From NCBI GenBank assembly GCA_028281205.1, contig JANQKJ010000272.1, positions 1 through 33,584 on the forward strand: 33,584 nt of DNA. The letters run 5' to 3'. The position numbers and the translations under genes are program-made. The notes beneath the pieces were generated by a model. It had not been told where the DNA came from and made no database searches. It worked only from the letters and a program-made list of their open reading frames with translations. This document shows positions 16,700-24,206 of this stretch, piece by piece. The DNA comes from Gammaproteobacteria bacterium (GTDB taxonomy: Bacteria; Pseudomonadota; Gammaproteobacteria; UBA4575). The number at the start of each line of letters is the position of its first letter. The stretch's first letter is position 1.

Positions 16700-16854
16700 T
16701 AGATTTCATGATCATTGATGAAATTAATTAAATTTGGTGTAGAAATTGCAATGGATTTTTAGAGCGTCAGAAAAAGTAAATGTATTTTTTCATTTTTCAG
16801 CATCATGCAAAGTAGTTAGCAAATAATGTTGTATAGCAATTGGAGAACTGTGGC

Positions 16855-17442
16855 TTGAATAAATATTTATCTGTAATGTTAGTCGACAATGACCCTGTTA
16901 GGTCTGCAATTGTTGAAGAATATTTATTAGATAATGGATATCAAGTTGTTCAAAGGCTTGATTCAACAACTGACTTAGCTACTCAAATTGAGCAGATTAA
17001 GCCTGATGTGATTGTTGTTGATATTGATTCACCTGATAGAGACACTTTAGAGGATGTGCATTTAGCATCCAAAGATGAGCCGCGTCCAATAGTTTTGTTC
17101 ACGGATGATAGTAATAAGAACACGATGGATAAAGCTATTAAAGCTGGGATTAGTGCATATGTTGTAGATGGTTTAAGTAAATCCAGGATTAAGCCTGTTA
17201 TTGAAGTTGCAATCGCTAGATTCGAAGAATACCAAGCTTTAAGAAATGAATTAGATGAAGCTAAATCCAAGCTTGCAGATAGAAAAGATATTGATATCGC
17301 AAAAGGCTTACTTCAAAAGCAACACCATATGACTGAAGAAAGTGCTTATCAAGCATTAAGGAAAATTGCTATGGATCAAAAAATCACTATTGGGGCTGCA
17401 GCGCGTAATTTAATATCCATTAGTAAAATTATCAATTCATGA
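16855..17442 (+). CDS. nasT: NasT-like ANTAR-domain response regulator (RNA-binding antiterminator)
   Basis: Nitrate/nitrite-responsive antiterminator. I choose the TTG at 16855 because GGAGAA lies seven bases before it and the protein then begins LNKYLSVMLVDND; an in-frame TTG at 16840 lies before the Shine-Dalgarno. Residues 1 to about 120 form a pseudo-receiver with D-N-D at the pocket, VVDIDSPD, LFTDD and YVVDGL; the usual lysine is lacking, as in NasT proteins. A coiled-coil linker leads to a C-terminal ANTAR domain (KLADRKDIDIAKGLL, then YQALRKIAM). NasT binds leader RNA to prevent termination unless held by NasS. Its three probable targets are the leaders near 16490, 17607 and 26628. 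It lies directly upstream of the first nrtA operon. Confidence 0.92.
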   Translation: MNKYLSVMLVDNDPVRSAIVEEYLLDNGYQVVQRLDSTTDLATQIEQIKPDVIVVDIDSPDRDTLEDVHLASKDEPRPIVLFTDDSNKNTMDKAIKAGISAYVVDGLSKSRIKPVIEVAIARFEEYQALRNELDEAKSKLADRKDIDIAKGLLQKQHHMTEESAYQALRKIAMDQKITIGAAARNLISISKIINS

Positions 17443-17450
17443 TCTAATGT

Positions 17451-17477
17451 GGTGCATCCATGCTAGGTATTTGCACG
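17451..17477. promoter_or_regulatory. GGTGCA...TGCACG pair upstream of nrtA1, possible NtrC sites
   Basis: GGTGCA (17451-17456) and TGCACG (17472-17477) are outward-facing half-sites about 85-110 bases upstream of the sigma54-like promoter. Neither forms a full TGCACC-N5-GGTGCA site. Position and recurrence at the other two promoters are the main support. Confidence 0.35.
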
Positions 17478-17561
17478 CTGATAGGGCGGACCACTATTAA
17501 ATTTAGCATGACTTTGTATAAAACTTGCGTGGTATCATTATATTACTTGAAATAATGCCGC

Positions 17562-17577
17562 TGGCACACTTTGTGTA
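17562..17577 (+). promoter_or_regulatory. Sigma54-type promoter of the first nitrate assimilation operon
   Basis: TGGCACACTTTGTGTA has a perfect -24 element; the -12 element is GTGTA instead of TTGCA, so the GC is GT. Spacing is correct. Transcription would begin near 17589, about 18 bases before the first leader hairpin. It is the weakest of the three sigma54-like sites. Confidence 0.58.
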
Positions 17578-17606
17578 AGATAATATATGTAAAATAGATT
17601 ATTGCA

Positions 17607-17659
17607 CTGAGAATTCGCAATGAAGTGAAGCTCAGAAATACGGTTAAGACAACGACGTC
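17607..17659 (+). promoter_or_regulatory. ANTAR-type two-hairpin antitermination element, nrtA1 leader
   Basis: Hairpin 1 (17607-17635) has outer stem CTGAG/CTCAG, a small internal loop, inner stem TTCGC/GTGAA and hexaloop AATGAA. After 12 bases, hairpin 2 (17648-17659) has stem GAC/GTC and hexaloop AACGAC. Both loops have A at position 1 and G at position 4, as known for NasR/EutV-type ANTAR targets. Hairpin 2 overlaps the 5' arm of the terminator that follows, so forming it would prevent termination. Confidence 0.8.
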
Positions 17660-17702
17660 AGATTGTTCATTGGAAAATGAGCGATGTGCGTCGTTTTTTT
17701 TT
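17651..17702 (+). terminator. Intrinsic terminator in the nrtA1 leader (attenuator)
   Basis: AACGACG (17651-17657) pairs with CGTCGTT (17689-17695). A smaller inner hairpin TCATT-GGAA-AATGA lies within the loop, and a run of nine T covers 17694-17702. It lies about 80 bases upstream of the nrtA1 start, so it acts as an attenuator. It shares bases with the second ANTAR-type hairpin. Confidence 0.85.
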
Positions 17703-17784
17703 GCGCATGATTTAGTAAACGATGCTTACGTTTATTATTTGATCGCAAGCTGAATTATAACTAATAAGGTTCATCAATTTTAAG

Positions 17785-19203
17785 ATGAAAAAGAAAGAAC
17801 TTAATATAAATAAATCATTTGTCAGTTCGCGAAGAGAATTTATTAAAACTTCAATGGGTGTTGCTGGCGTTGGTTCTTTGCTGGGTATATCGGAGCTGGG
17901 TTATGGGTCAACACAAAGCAGGGGAAATAACATGCTAGAAAAAACCAACATTGATCTAGGATTTATACCGTTAAACGATTGCGCAAGTTTGGTGATCGCA
18001 AAAGAAAAATCCTATTTTGAAAAGCACGGTTTATCTGTCACTTTAAAGAAACACTCTTCATGGAGTGGAATTCGTGACAACGTGATGCTAGGTGCTTTAG
18101 ATGGTGCACATATGCTGGCTAGTATGCCAATTGCGACAACACTCGGTATCGGCACTGTAAAAAAAGCAACTATTACACCGTTTACGATGGCGTTAAATGG
18201 TAATGGTATTACAGTTTCACACGAATTATATGCGCGCATGCTGGAAGCTGATCCGGTAGCCATGCAAGAAAAACCTGTAACGGCTAAAGCACTTAAAAAA
18301 GTAATCGATGAAGATAAGGCTAAAGGCAGACCGCAAATGACATTTGCTACTGTTTTTCCAGTGTCTACTCATAATTATGAATTACGCTACTGGATGGCAG
18401 CGGCTGGCATTGACCCAGACAAAGATATTCGTCTGACTGTGATCCCCCCTTCATACATAGTTGAAAACTTAGAAGCGAGGACAATCGTTGGATGCTGTGT
18501 GGGCGAGCCTTGGAATGCTGTGGCGGTGAATGAAGGTGTGGGTAGGACGTTAATAACTAAGTATGAATTATGGAACAACAGCCCTGAAAAAGTGTTTGGT
18601 GTTAATCAGGAATGGGCTGAGAAACACCCCAATACATTGAATGCGATTTTAAAAGCGCTAATAGAGGCATCTATTTGGTTAGATGATTCTGAAAATAGAC
18701 TGCAAGCGGCACAAATCCTTGCTCAAGAAAACTATGTTAATGCACCGTTAGATGTAATGAAAATGTCTATGACCGGGACGTTTCAATATGCACGTCATTT
18801 ATCACCAGAGCCAATGCATGACTTTAATGTTTTTCATCGTTATTCAGCTAACTACCCATGGGCGAGTCATGCGCAGTGGTTTATTAGCCAAATGTTGCGA
18901 TGGGGGCAAATTGAAAGTCCTTTATCAATTTCCGAGTTAGCCGCAAGTGTGTATCGCCCTGATCTCTATGCGCGTGCAGCAAGTGAATTGAATATCAATA
19001 TTCCAAGCTCAATGGTCAAGCAGGAAGGTATACATGATAGCAGTTGGCAACTTTCCGAAGCAGGCAGTGGAATCATGATGGGGCCGGATAAGTTTTTTGA
19101 TCAGCGGGTTTTTAATCCAGCTCAAGTGGTGGACTACATTTACGATTTTGCTATTTCTGCTCCGCGTATGACTAAAGATGAATTAAATATAGTTAATTCA
19201 TAA
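17785..19203 (+). CDS. nrtA: NrtA/NasS-like nitrate-binding protein with Tat signal
   Basis: Member of the NrtA/CmpA substrate-binding family, 472 residues from 17785. Residues 14-41 form a Tat signal: SRREFIK followed by a hydrophobic stretch ending near GYG. The mature part has family landmarks (LGFIPLNDCASLVIAKE, DGAHMLASMPIATTLG, FPVSTHNYELRYWM, CCVGEPWNAVAV). No permease is adjacent; NrtB and the ATPase lie 9 kb downstream with their own NrtA. The Shine-Dalgarno at 17785 is poor (AAGG about 15 bases away). The in-frame ATG at 17932 (M50, just after the signal) has AGGGGA six bases before it. A leaderless product from M50 would resemble cytoplasmic NasS, the partner of NasT, which is otherwise missing here. 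Confidence 0.92.
   Translation: MKKKELNINKSFVSSRREFIKTSMGVAGVGSLLGISELGYGSTQSRGNNMLEKTNIDLGFIPLNDCASLVIAKEKSYFEKHGLSVTLKKHSSWSGIRDNVMLGALDGAHMLASMPIATTLGIGTVKKATITPFTMALNGNGITVSHELYARMLEADPVAMQEKPVTAKALKKVIDEDKAKGRPQMTFATVFPVSTHNYELRYWMAAAGIDPDKDIRLTVIPPSYIVENLEARTIVGCCVGEPWNAVAVNEGVGRTLITKYELWNNSPEKVFGVNQEWAEKHPNTLNAILKALIEASIWLDDSENRLQAAQILAQENYVNAPLDVMKMSMTGTFQYARHLSPEPMHDFNVFHRYSANYPWASHAQWFISQMLRWGQIESPLSISELAASVYRPDLYARAASELNINIPSSMVKQEGIHDSSWQLSEAGSGIMMGPDKFFDQRVFNPAQVVDYIYDFAISAPRMTKDELNIVNS
17920..17934 (+). promoter_or_regulatory. Strong internal ribosome-binding site and ATG inside nrtA1
   Basis: AGGGGA (17920-17925) lies six bases before an in-frame ATG (17932-17934, M50), directly after the Tat signal. 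It is much better than the site at the upstream start. It could start a cytoplasmic form of 423 residues. The codons (Ser-Arg-Gly-Asn-Asn) could also produce this by chance. Confidence 0.45.
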
Positions 19204-19230
19204 GAAAAAGATGATGGAATAAAAACATAT

Positions 19231-21663
19231 ATGAAGAAAAAATTAGTATTAATAGGCAATGGTATGGCAGGTATAAGGACTGTCGAAGAACTGCTTAAAA
19301 TTGATGATTCACTCTATGATATTACTGTTTTTGGTTCTGAACCTTATGGTAACTACAATCGTATTATGCTTTCTCCTTTACTGGCAAGCGAGAAAACGAT
19401 TGATGAGATCATGCTTAATGATAAGGAATGGTATGCGCAAAACGATATAACTTTACGTGCTGGTGTTACTGTTGAAAATATTGATCGTATCAACAAACAA
19501 GTCAACGCAGGTAACGTAAAAGAATCATATGATCGTTTAATCATTGCCACAGGTTCTAATCCATTTATGTTGCCAGTCCCAGGTGCTGACTTAGAGGGTG
19601 TTATCGGGTTTCGGGATATCGCTGACGTAGAAAATATGTTGACGACTGCAAAAAATTATAAAAATGCAGTCATTATCGGTGGTGGTTTATTAGGCTTGGA
19701 AGCTGCAAATGGACTTATGAAACAAGGTATGCATGTTTCTGTCGTGCATCTAAGTGGTTCACTAATGAATCGTCAGCTGGATAAAGCATCTTCGTTGCTG
19801 TTGAAAACTTCATTAGAAGAGCGTGGCATGAAGTTTTACATGCAAGCAGATACCGAATGCATTTTAGGTGATGGTCATGTGCAGGAAGTTAAATTTAAAG
19901 ATGGTACTCGTATCCCTGCAGACTTGGTTGTAATGGCTGCAGGTATAAAACCCAATATTGCTCTGGCTCAACAAGCAAATATTTACTGCGATCGTGGCAT
20001 TGTTGTAACTGATACCATGCAAACCTACGATCCAAATATTTATGCAGTCGGTGAATGTGTTCAGCACCGTAATGTATGTTACGGCTTAGTAGCACCATTA
20101 TTTGATCAAGCTAAAGTATGTGCCAATCACCTTGCTCAAATTGGAACCAAACAATATGAAGGTTCAGTAATTTCTACAAAGTTAAAAGTCACTGGAATTG
20201 ATTTGTTTTCGGCTGGGCAATTTGATGAGAAAGAAGGTGACGAAACACTTATTCTGCAAGATCCATCACAAGGCGTCTATAAGAAACTAGTTATTCGTGA
20301 TAATGCGATTAAAGGTGCTGTTCTTTATGGAGACACGCTAGATGGAAGCTGGTATTTCCAATTAATGCGGGAAAAAACCGATGTTTCGGGCTTTAGAAAT
20401 AATCTTCTGTTTGGGCAGCATGATTTAGGTGACGCAGGTCATGGAGAAGAGAGTCGTGTCATAGCCATGGGAGACGATGCGGAAATATGCGGTTGTAACG
20501 GTGTATGTAAAGGCGAAATTGTTTCTGCGATTGGTGAGAAGAAGTTATTCACACTTGATGATGTTCGCTCGCATACCAAAGCCTCTTCTTCTTGTGGTTC
20601 ATGTACTGCCTTGGTTGAAGCACTGCTTGCATCGACAGTGGGTGAGGGTTATGACGCAGCACCCAGTGTGAAACCAATATGCGGGTGTACTGAATATAGT
20701 CATGACCAAATCATTGCGGCGATTAAAGAACAACAATTAAAAGATATGCGCTCCGTATTTGAATATTTGAATTGGAAAACCGACGATGGTTGTCATATAT
20801 GTCGCCCGGCAGTTAATTATTATTTGCTTGCGCGATGGCCAGGTGAATATGTAGATGATAGTCAATCACGTTTCATTAATGAGCGTGCGCATGGAAATAT
20901 ACAAAAAGATGGAACTTATTCTGTAGTGCCACGAATGTTTGGCGGTTTATGCACACCAAATGATTTGCGTGCAATTGCTGATGCATGTGACAAGTATGAC
21001 GTTCCGGAAATGAAAGTCACTGGCGGCCAGCGTATCGACATGTTCGGCGTTAAAAAAGAGGATCTTCCGTCAATGTGGAGAGATCTTTCTGAGGCGGGTT
21101 TTGTTTCTGGCCATGCCTATGGCAAAGCATTACGCACTGTTAAAACATGCGCAGGTAAAACATGGTGCCGCTTTGGAACACAGGACTCTACTGATCTTGG
21201 CGTCAAATTAGAACAACTCACATGGGGTTCTTGGATGCCACATAAATTTAAGATGGCTGTTTCTGGTTGTCCCAGAAATTGTGCTGAAGCAACTATCAAA
21301 GACTTTGGTGTCGTCTGTGTTGATTCTGGTTATGAGTTACATGTCGGGGGTAATGGCGGAATTAAAGTCAGAGTGACTGACTTTCTCGTCAAAGTAGATA
21401 CAGAAGAAGAAGTGCTCGAATACAGTGCTGCATTTGCCCAACTTTATCGTGAAGAAGCGCATTATTTAGAGCGTACTGCGCCTTGGGTTGAACGTGTTGG
21501 CCTAGCTTACATTAAACAGCAAATCTTAGAAGATGAACAAAATCGCAAAGCGTTATATGAGCGTTTTAAATATTCGCAGCAATTTGCACAGATTGACCCA
21601 TGGAAACAACGTGCTGAAGGCAAGCAACGTCATGAGTTCACGCCATTAGAATTAGTAGGATAA
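19231..21663 (+). CDS. nirB: Assimilatory nitrite reductase NAD(P)H large subunit NirB
   Basis: Reduces nitrite to ammonium with NAD(P)H in the cytoplasm. The 810 residues show an FAD motif at the start (LVLIGNGMAGIRT) and an NAD motif (VIIGGGLLGLEAA). Two BFD-type [2Fe-2S] segments follow: CGCNGVC with CGSC (about 415-455), and CGCTEY with CHIC (about 483-530). The nitrite/sulfite reductase ferredoxin-like half comes next, then the sirohaem/[4Fe-4S] ligands TCAGKTWC (CX5C, about 640) and SGCPRNC (CX3C, about 678). Length and order are as in E. coli NirB. It lies 27 bases after nrtA1 and four bases before nirD, in one operon with nasA. Confidence 0.96.
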   Translation: MKKKLVLIGNGMAGIRTVEELLKIDDSLYDITVFGSEPYGNYNRIMLSPLLASEKTIDEIMLNDKEWYAQNDITLRAGVTVENIDRINKQVNAGNVKESYDRLIIATGSNPFMLPVPGADLEGVIGFRDIADVENMLTTAKNYKNAVIIGGGLLGLEAANGLMKQGMHVSVVHLSGSLMNRQLDKASSLLLKTSLEERGMKFYMQADTECILGDGHVQEVKFKDGTRIPADLVVMAAGIKPNIALAQQANIYCDRGIVVTDTMQTYDPNIYAVGECVQHRNVCYGLVAPLFDQAKVCANHLAQIGTKQYEGSVISTKLKVTGIDLFSAGQFDEKEGDETLILQDPSQGVYKKLVIRDNAIKGAVLYGDTLDGSWYFQLMREKTDVSGFRNNLLFGQHDLGDAGHGEESRVIAMGDDAEICGCNGVCKGEIVSAIGEKKLFTLDDVRSHTKASSSCGSCTALVEALLASTVGEGYDAAPSVKPICGCTEYSHDQIIAAIKEQQLKDMRSVFEYLNWKTDDGCHICRPAVNYYLLARWPGEYVDDSQSRFINERAHGNIQKDGTYSVVPRMFGGLCTPNDLRAIADACDKYDVPEMKVTGGQRIDMFGVKKEDLPSMWRDLSEAGFVSGHAYGKALRTVKTCAGKTWCRFGTQDSTDLGVKLEQLTWGSWMPHKFKMAVSGCPRNCAEATIKDFGVVCVDSGYELHVGGNGGIKVRVTDFLVKVDTEEEVLEYSAAFAQLYREEAHYLERTAPWVERVGLAYIKQQILEDEQNRKALYERFKYSQQFAQIDPWKQRAEGKQRHEFTPLELVG

Positions 21664-21667
21664 AAAT

Positions 21668-22009
21668 ATGTTGGCAAAGAAAAAAGTCCAAGCAAGCGAA
21701 TGGATAGAAGTGGTTGCTCTAAAAGATATACCTAAATTAGGTTCAAGAGTAATAAAGACAGATGTTATGAATATTGCTGTGTTTAGAACAGCAAAAGATG
21801 AAGTATTTGCAGTTAAAGATCAATGCCCTCATAAGCAAGGGCCTTTATCACAAGGGATTGTGCATGGTTCATCAGTGACTTGCCCATTACATAATTGGAA
21901 AATCGATTTGGCTAGTGGTCAAGCATTAGGTCCCGACGAAGGGTGTACAAATATTTATCCAGTACGTGTGGAAGATGAACGCGTTTATTTAAAAGTACCG
22001 GCGGGTTAG
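21668..22009 (+). CDS. nirD: Nitrite reductase small subunit NirD, Rieske type
   Basis: Small subunit of the NADH nitrite reductase, 113 residues. The Rieske [2Fe-2S] ligands are intact: C53/H55 in QCPHKQG and C72/H75 in TCPLHNW. E. coli NirD has the Rieske fold but lacks the cluster ligands, so this is the cluster-bearing type. The Shine-Dalgarno TAGGA overlaps the end of nirB, giving tight coupling. It would pass electrons to, or stabilise, NirB. Confidence 0.95.
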   Translation: MLAKKKVQASEWIEVVALKDIPKLGSRVIKTDVMNIAVFRTAKDEVFAVKDQCPHKQGPLSQGIVHGSSVTCPLHNWKIDLASGQALGPDEGCTNIYPVRVEDERVYLKVPAG

Positions 22010-22019
22010 AGGCAGCCGT

Positions 22020-24206
22020 ATGTTATTTGGAAGGAAGAATAAGAATCCAATTAAAATTGCAGACAAAGGTGTGGTCGAATGGAAATATGCAACCTGTGGC
22101 TACTGTTCAACGGGTTGTTCGATTGAAGTCGGTATTGATAAAAAAGGTGAAGCAGTTGCTTCCAGGGGAGTTGCTGATGCTGATGTTAACCGTGGCAAGC
22201 TATGTATTAAAGGTATATATGAGCATGAATTGTTTCGTAAAACCAGGGGTCGTGGAAATAAACCATTAATACGTGAAAATAGATGGGACGAATTTCAAGA
22301 AACAAACTGGGATACAGCATTAAGTAAAACTGCTGATGAAATAAAACGTATCCAACAGCAGTATGGCCGCGATGCTTTTTCGATTGTATCCACTGGTCAG
22401 ATAATGACGGAAGAATTTTACACTTTGGGTAAACTTGCCCGAGGCGTGATTGGTACTAATAATTACGATGGCAACACTACACTGTGTATGTCGTCAGCAG
22501 TTTCCGGTTATAAACGCTCATTTGGTTCAGATGGCCCACCTGGATGTTACGAAGACTTTGAACATACCGAATGTTTATTGGCGTTTGGATCTAATTTGCC
22601 CGAACAGCATCCAATTATCTATTGGCGCTTAATGGATGTACGTGAAAAACACAACTTTCCATTAATTGTTATTGATCCCCGTGTGACTATGTTTGCTCAG
22701 CAAGCAGACATGCATTTGGCTATAAATCCTGGAACCGACTTGGTGCTATTAAATGCTTTGGCACATGTTATTTTAGCTGAAAAACTCCATAAGCCAGAAT
22801 ATATTGAAGCATATACTCAAGGCTACCAAGAATTTGCTGAACTTGTTGCGCAATATGACCCTGTAACAGCTTCAAAAATCTGTGGCATTGATGAAGATAC
22901 TATTCGTAATGTCGCACGAGTATTTGCCAAGGCAGGAGCGGCCATGTCTATTTGGACTATGGGTATTAACCAAAGTACTCACGGTTCCGATGGTGTCGCG
23001 GCAATTAATAATTTGCATTTAATTACCGGCAATTTAGGTAAACCAGGCGCAGCTTCTTTATCAATTACCGGTCAGTGTAACGCAATGGGTACACGTGAGT
23101 GGTCATCATGTTCTGGTTTGCCGGGATATCGTTCGTTAGAGAATGAACAAGACCGAAAAGAAATATCTGAGTTTTGGGGAGTAGATCCAGAATTCTTCCC
23201 TAAAGAACGCGGCATGTTCATGACAGATATTTTACCCGCCATCGAAACTGGAGAGGTTAAAGGCCTATGGCTAATTGCCACCAACCCAATGACCTCGATG
23301 GCAAATACTGCACGTATCCGTAAGACATTAGAGAAACTTGAATTTCTCGTTGTACAAGATGCTTATCAGGACGTTGAAACTAATCAATATAGTCACGTTT
23401 TTTTGCCTGCTGCTATTTGGGCGGAAAAAGAAGGGTGTTTCACAAACACCGAAAGGCGTGTGAATATTATTCGCAATGTCTGTGAACCCTATGGAGAATC
23501 AAAAACTGATTTATGGATATTTAATCAAATGGCTAAACAATTTGAGCGCGGCCAAAATGTAATATTTCCTGAATCAGCAGAAGGTGTGTTCGAAGAGCTA
23601 AAAACATTATCTAAGGGGCGTATGTTAGATTACTCAGGTATGTCATACGAAAAAATTGAACAGTCGCGTGGCATCCAATGGCCGTGTAATGAAGAACAAT
23701 CACCTCAAGGCACGCAACGATTATACACAGATGGTGTTTTCCAAACTGCTTCCGGCAAAGCAAACTTATTAGCACTACCTTTTATTGATAATAACGAACG
23801 TCCCGATAAGGATTATCCATTTTGGTTGAATACGGGGCGGGTAGTTGAGCATTTTCATACGCGCACCCGAACTGGCAAAGTCGCGAATGGAAATAAATTC
23901 AGTCCAACACCATATATGGAAATGAATCCCGATGCTGCAGCAGAATTAAATATTCAACATGGTACTTATGCACGTTTAAGTTCGCGTCGTGGTGATGCCA
24001 TCGTTATGGTGCAGTTAACTCAACGTGTAGCAAAAGATACGGTATTTGTTCCATTTCATTTCCATGAGTGTGTGAACCGACTTGCATTAGGCTTACTAGA
24101 CCCGCATTCACGCCAACCTGCATATAAACAAAGTGCAGTACATATAGAGAGAATAGAGAACCAGCAGGACGCAGCACAAAAGAACGCTATGGCTAGGAGT
24201 TATTAA
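22020..24206 (+). CDS. nasA: Assimilatory nitrate reductase catalytic subunit NasA
   Basis: Molybdopterin enzyme that reduces nitrate to nitrite, 728 residues. The N-terminal [4Fe-4S] motif is CGYCSTGC with the fourth cysteine in GKLCIKG. C156 in TTLCMSSAV fits the molybdenum ligand of NasA/NarB/NapA enzymes. There is no Tat signal, so the enzyme is cytoplasmic. It lacks the C-terminal BFD domain of longer NasA proteins (around 900 residues) and is closer in length to cyanobacterial NarB, so its electrons must come from another protein. The stop overlaps the ATG of the next gene (TAATG), which encodes a DmsB-DmsC fusion, the likely electron donor. It follows nirD by 10 bases. Confidence 0.94.
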   Translation: MLFGRKNKNPIKIADKGVVEWKYATCGYCSTGCSIEVGIDKKGEAVASRGVADADVNRGKLCIKGIYEHELFRKTRGRGNKPLIRENRWDEFQETNWDTALSKTADEIKRIQQQYGRDAFSIVSTGQIMTEEFYTLGKLARGVIGTNNYDGNTTLCMSSAVSGYKRSFGSDGPPGCYEDFEHTECLLAFGSNLPEQHPIIYWRLMDVREKHNFPLIVIDPRVTMFAQQADMHLAINPGTDLVLLNALAHVILAEKLHKPEYIEAYTQGYQEFAELVAQYDPVTASKICGIDEDTIRNVARVFAKAGAAMSIWTMGINQSTHGSDGVAAINNLHLITGNLGKPGAASLSITGQCNAMGTREWSSCSGLPGYRSLENEQDRKEISEFWGVDPEFFPKERGMFMTDILPAIETGEVKGLWLIATNPMTSMANTARIRKTLEKLEFLVVQDAYQDVETNQYSHVFLPAAIWAEKEGCFTNTERRVNIIRNVCEPYGESKTDLWIFNQMAKQFERGQNVIFPESAEGVFEELKTLSKGRMLDYSGMSYEKIEQSRGIQWPCNEEQSPQGTQRLYTDGVFQTASGKANLLALPFIDNNERPDKDYPFWLNTGRVVEHFHTRTRTGKVANGNKFSPTPYMEMNPDAAAELNIQHGTYARLSSRRGDAIVMVQLTQRVAKDTVFVPFHFHECVNRLALGLLDPHSRQPAYKQSAVHIERIENQQDAAQKNAMARSY

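Noticed and set aside
16840..16842. TTG at 16840 as the start of the ANTAR regulator
   Set aside because: It overlaps the GGAG that serves the TTG at 16855, which has better spacing and gives an N-terminus typical of NasT.
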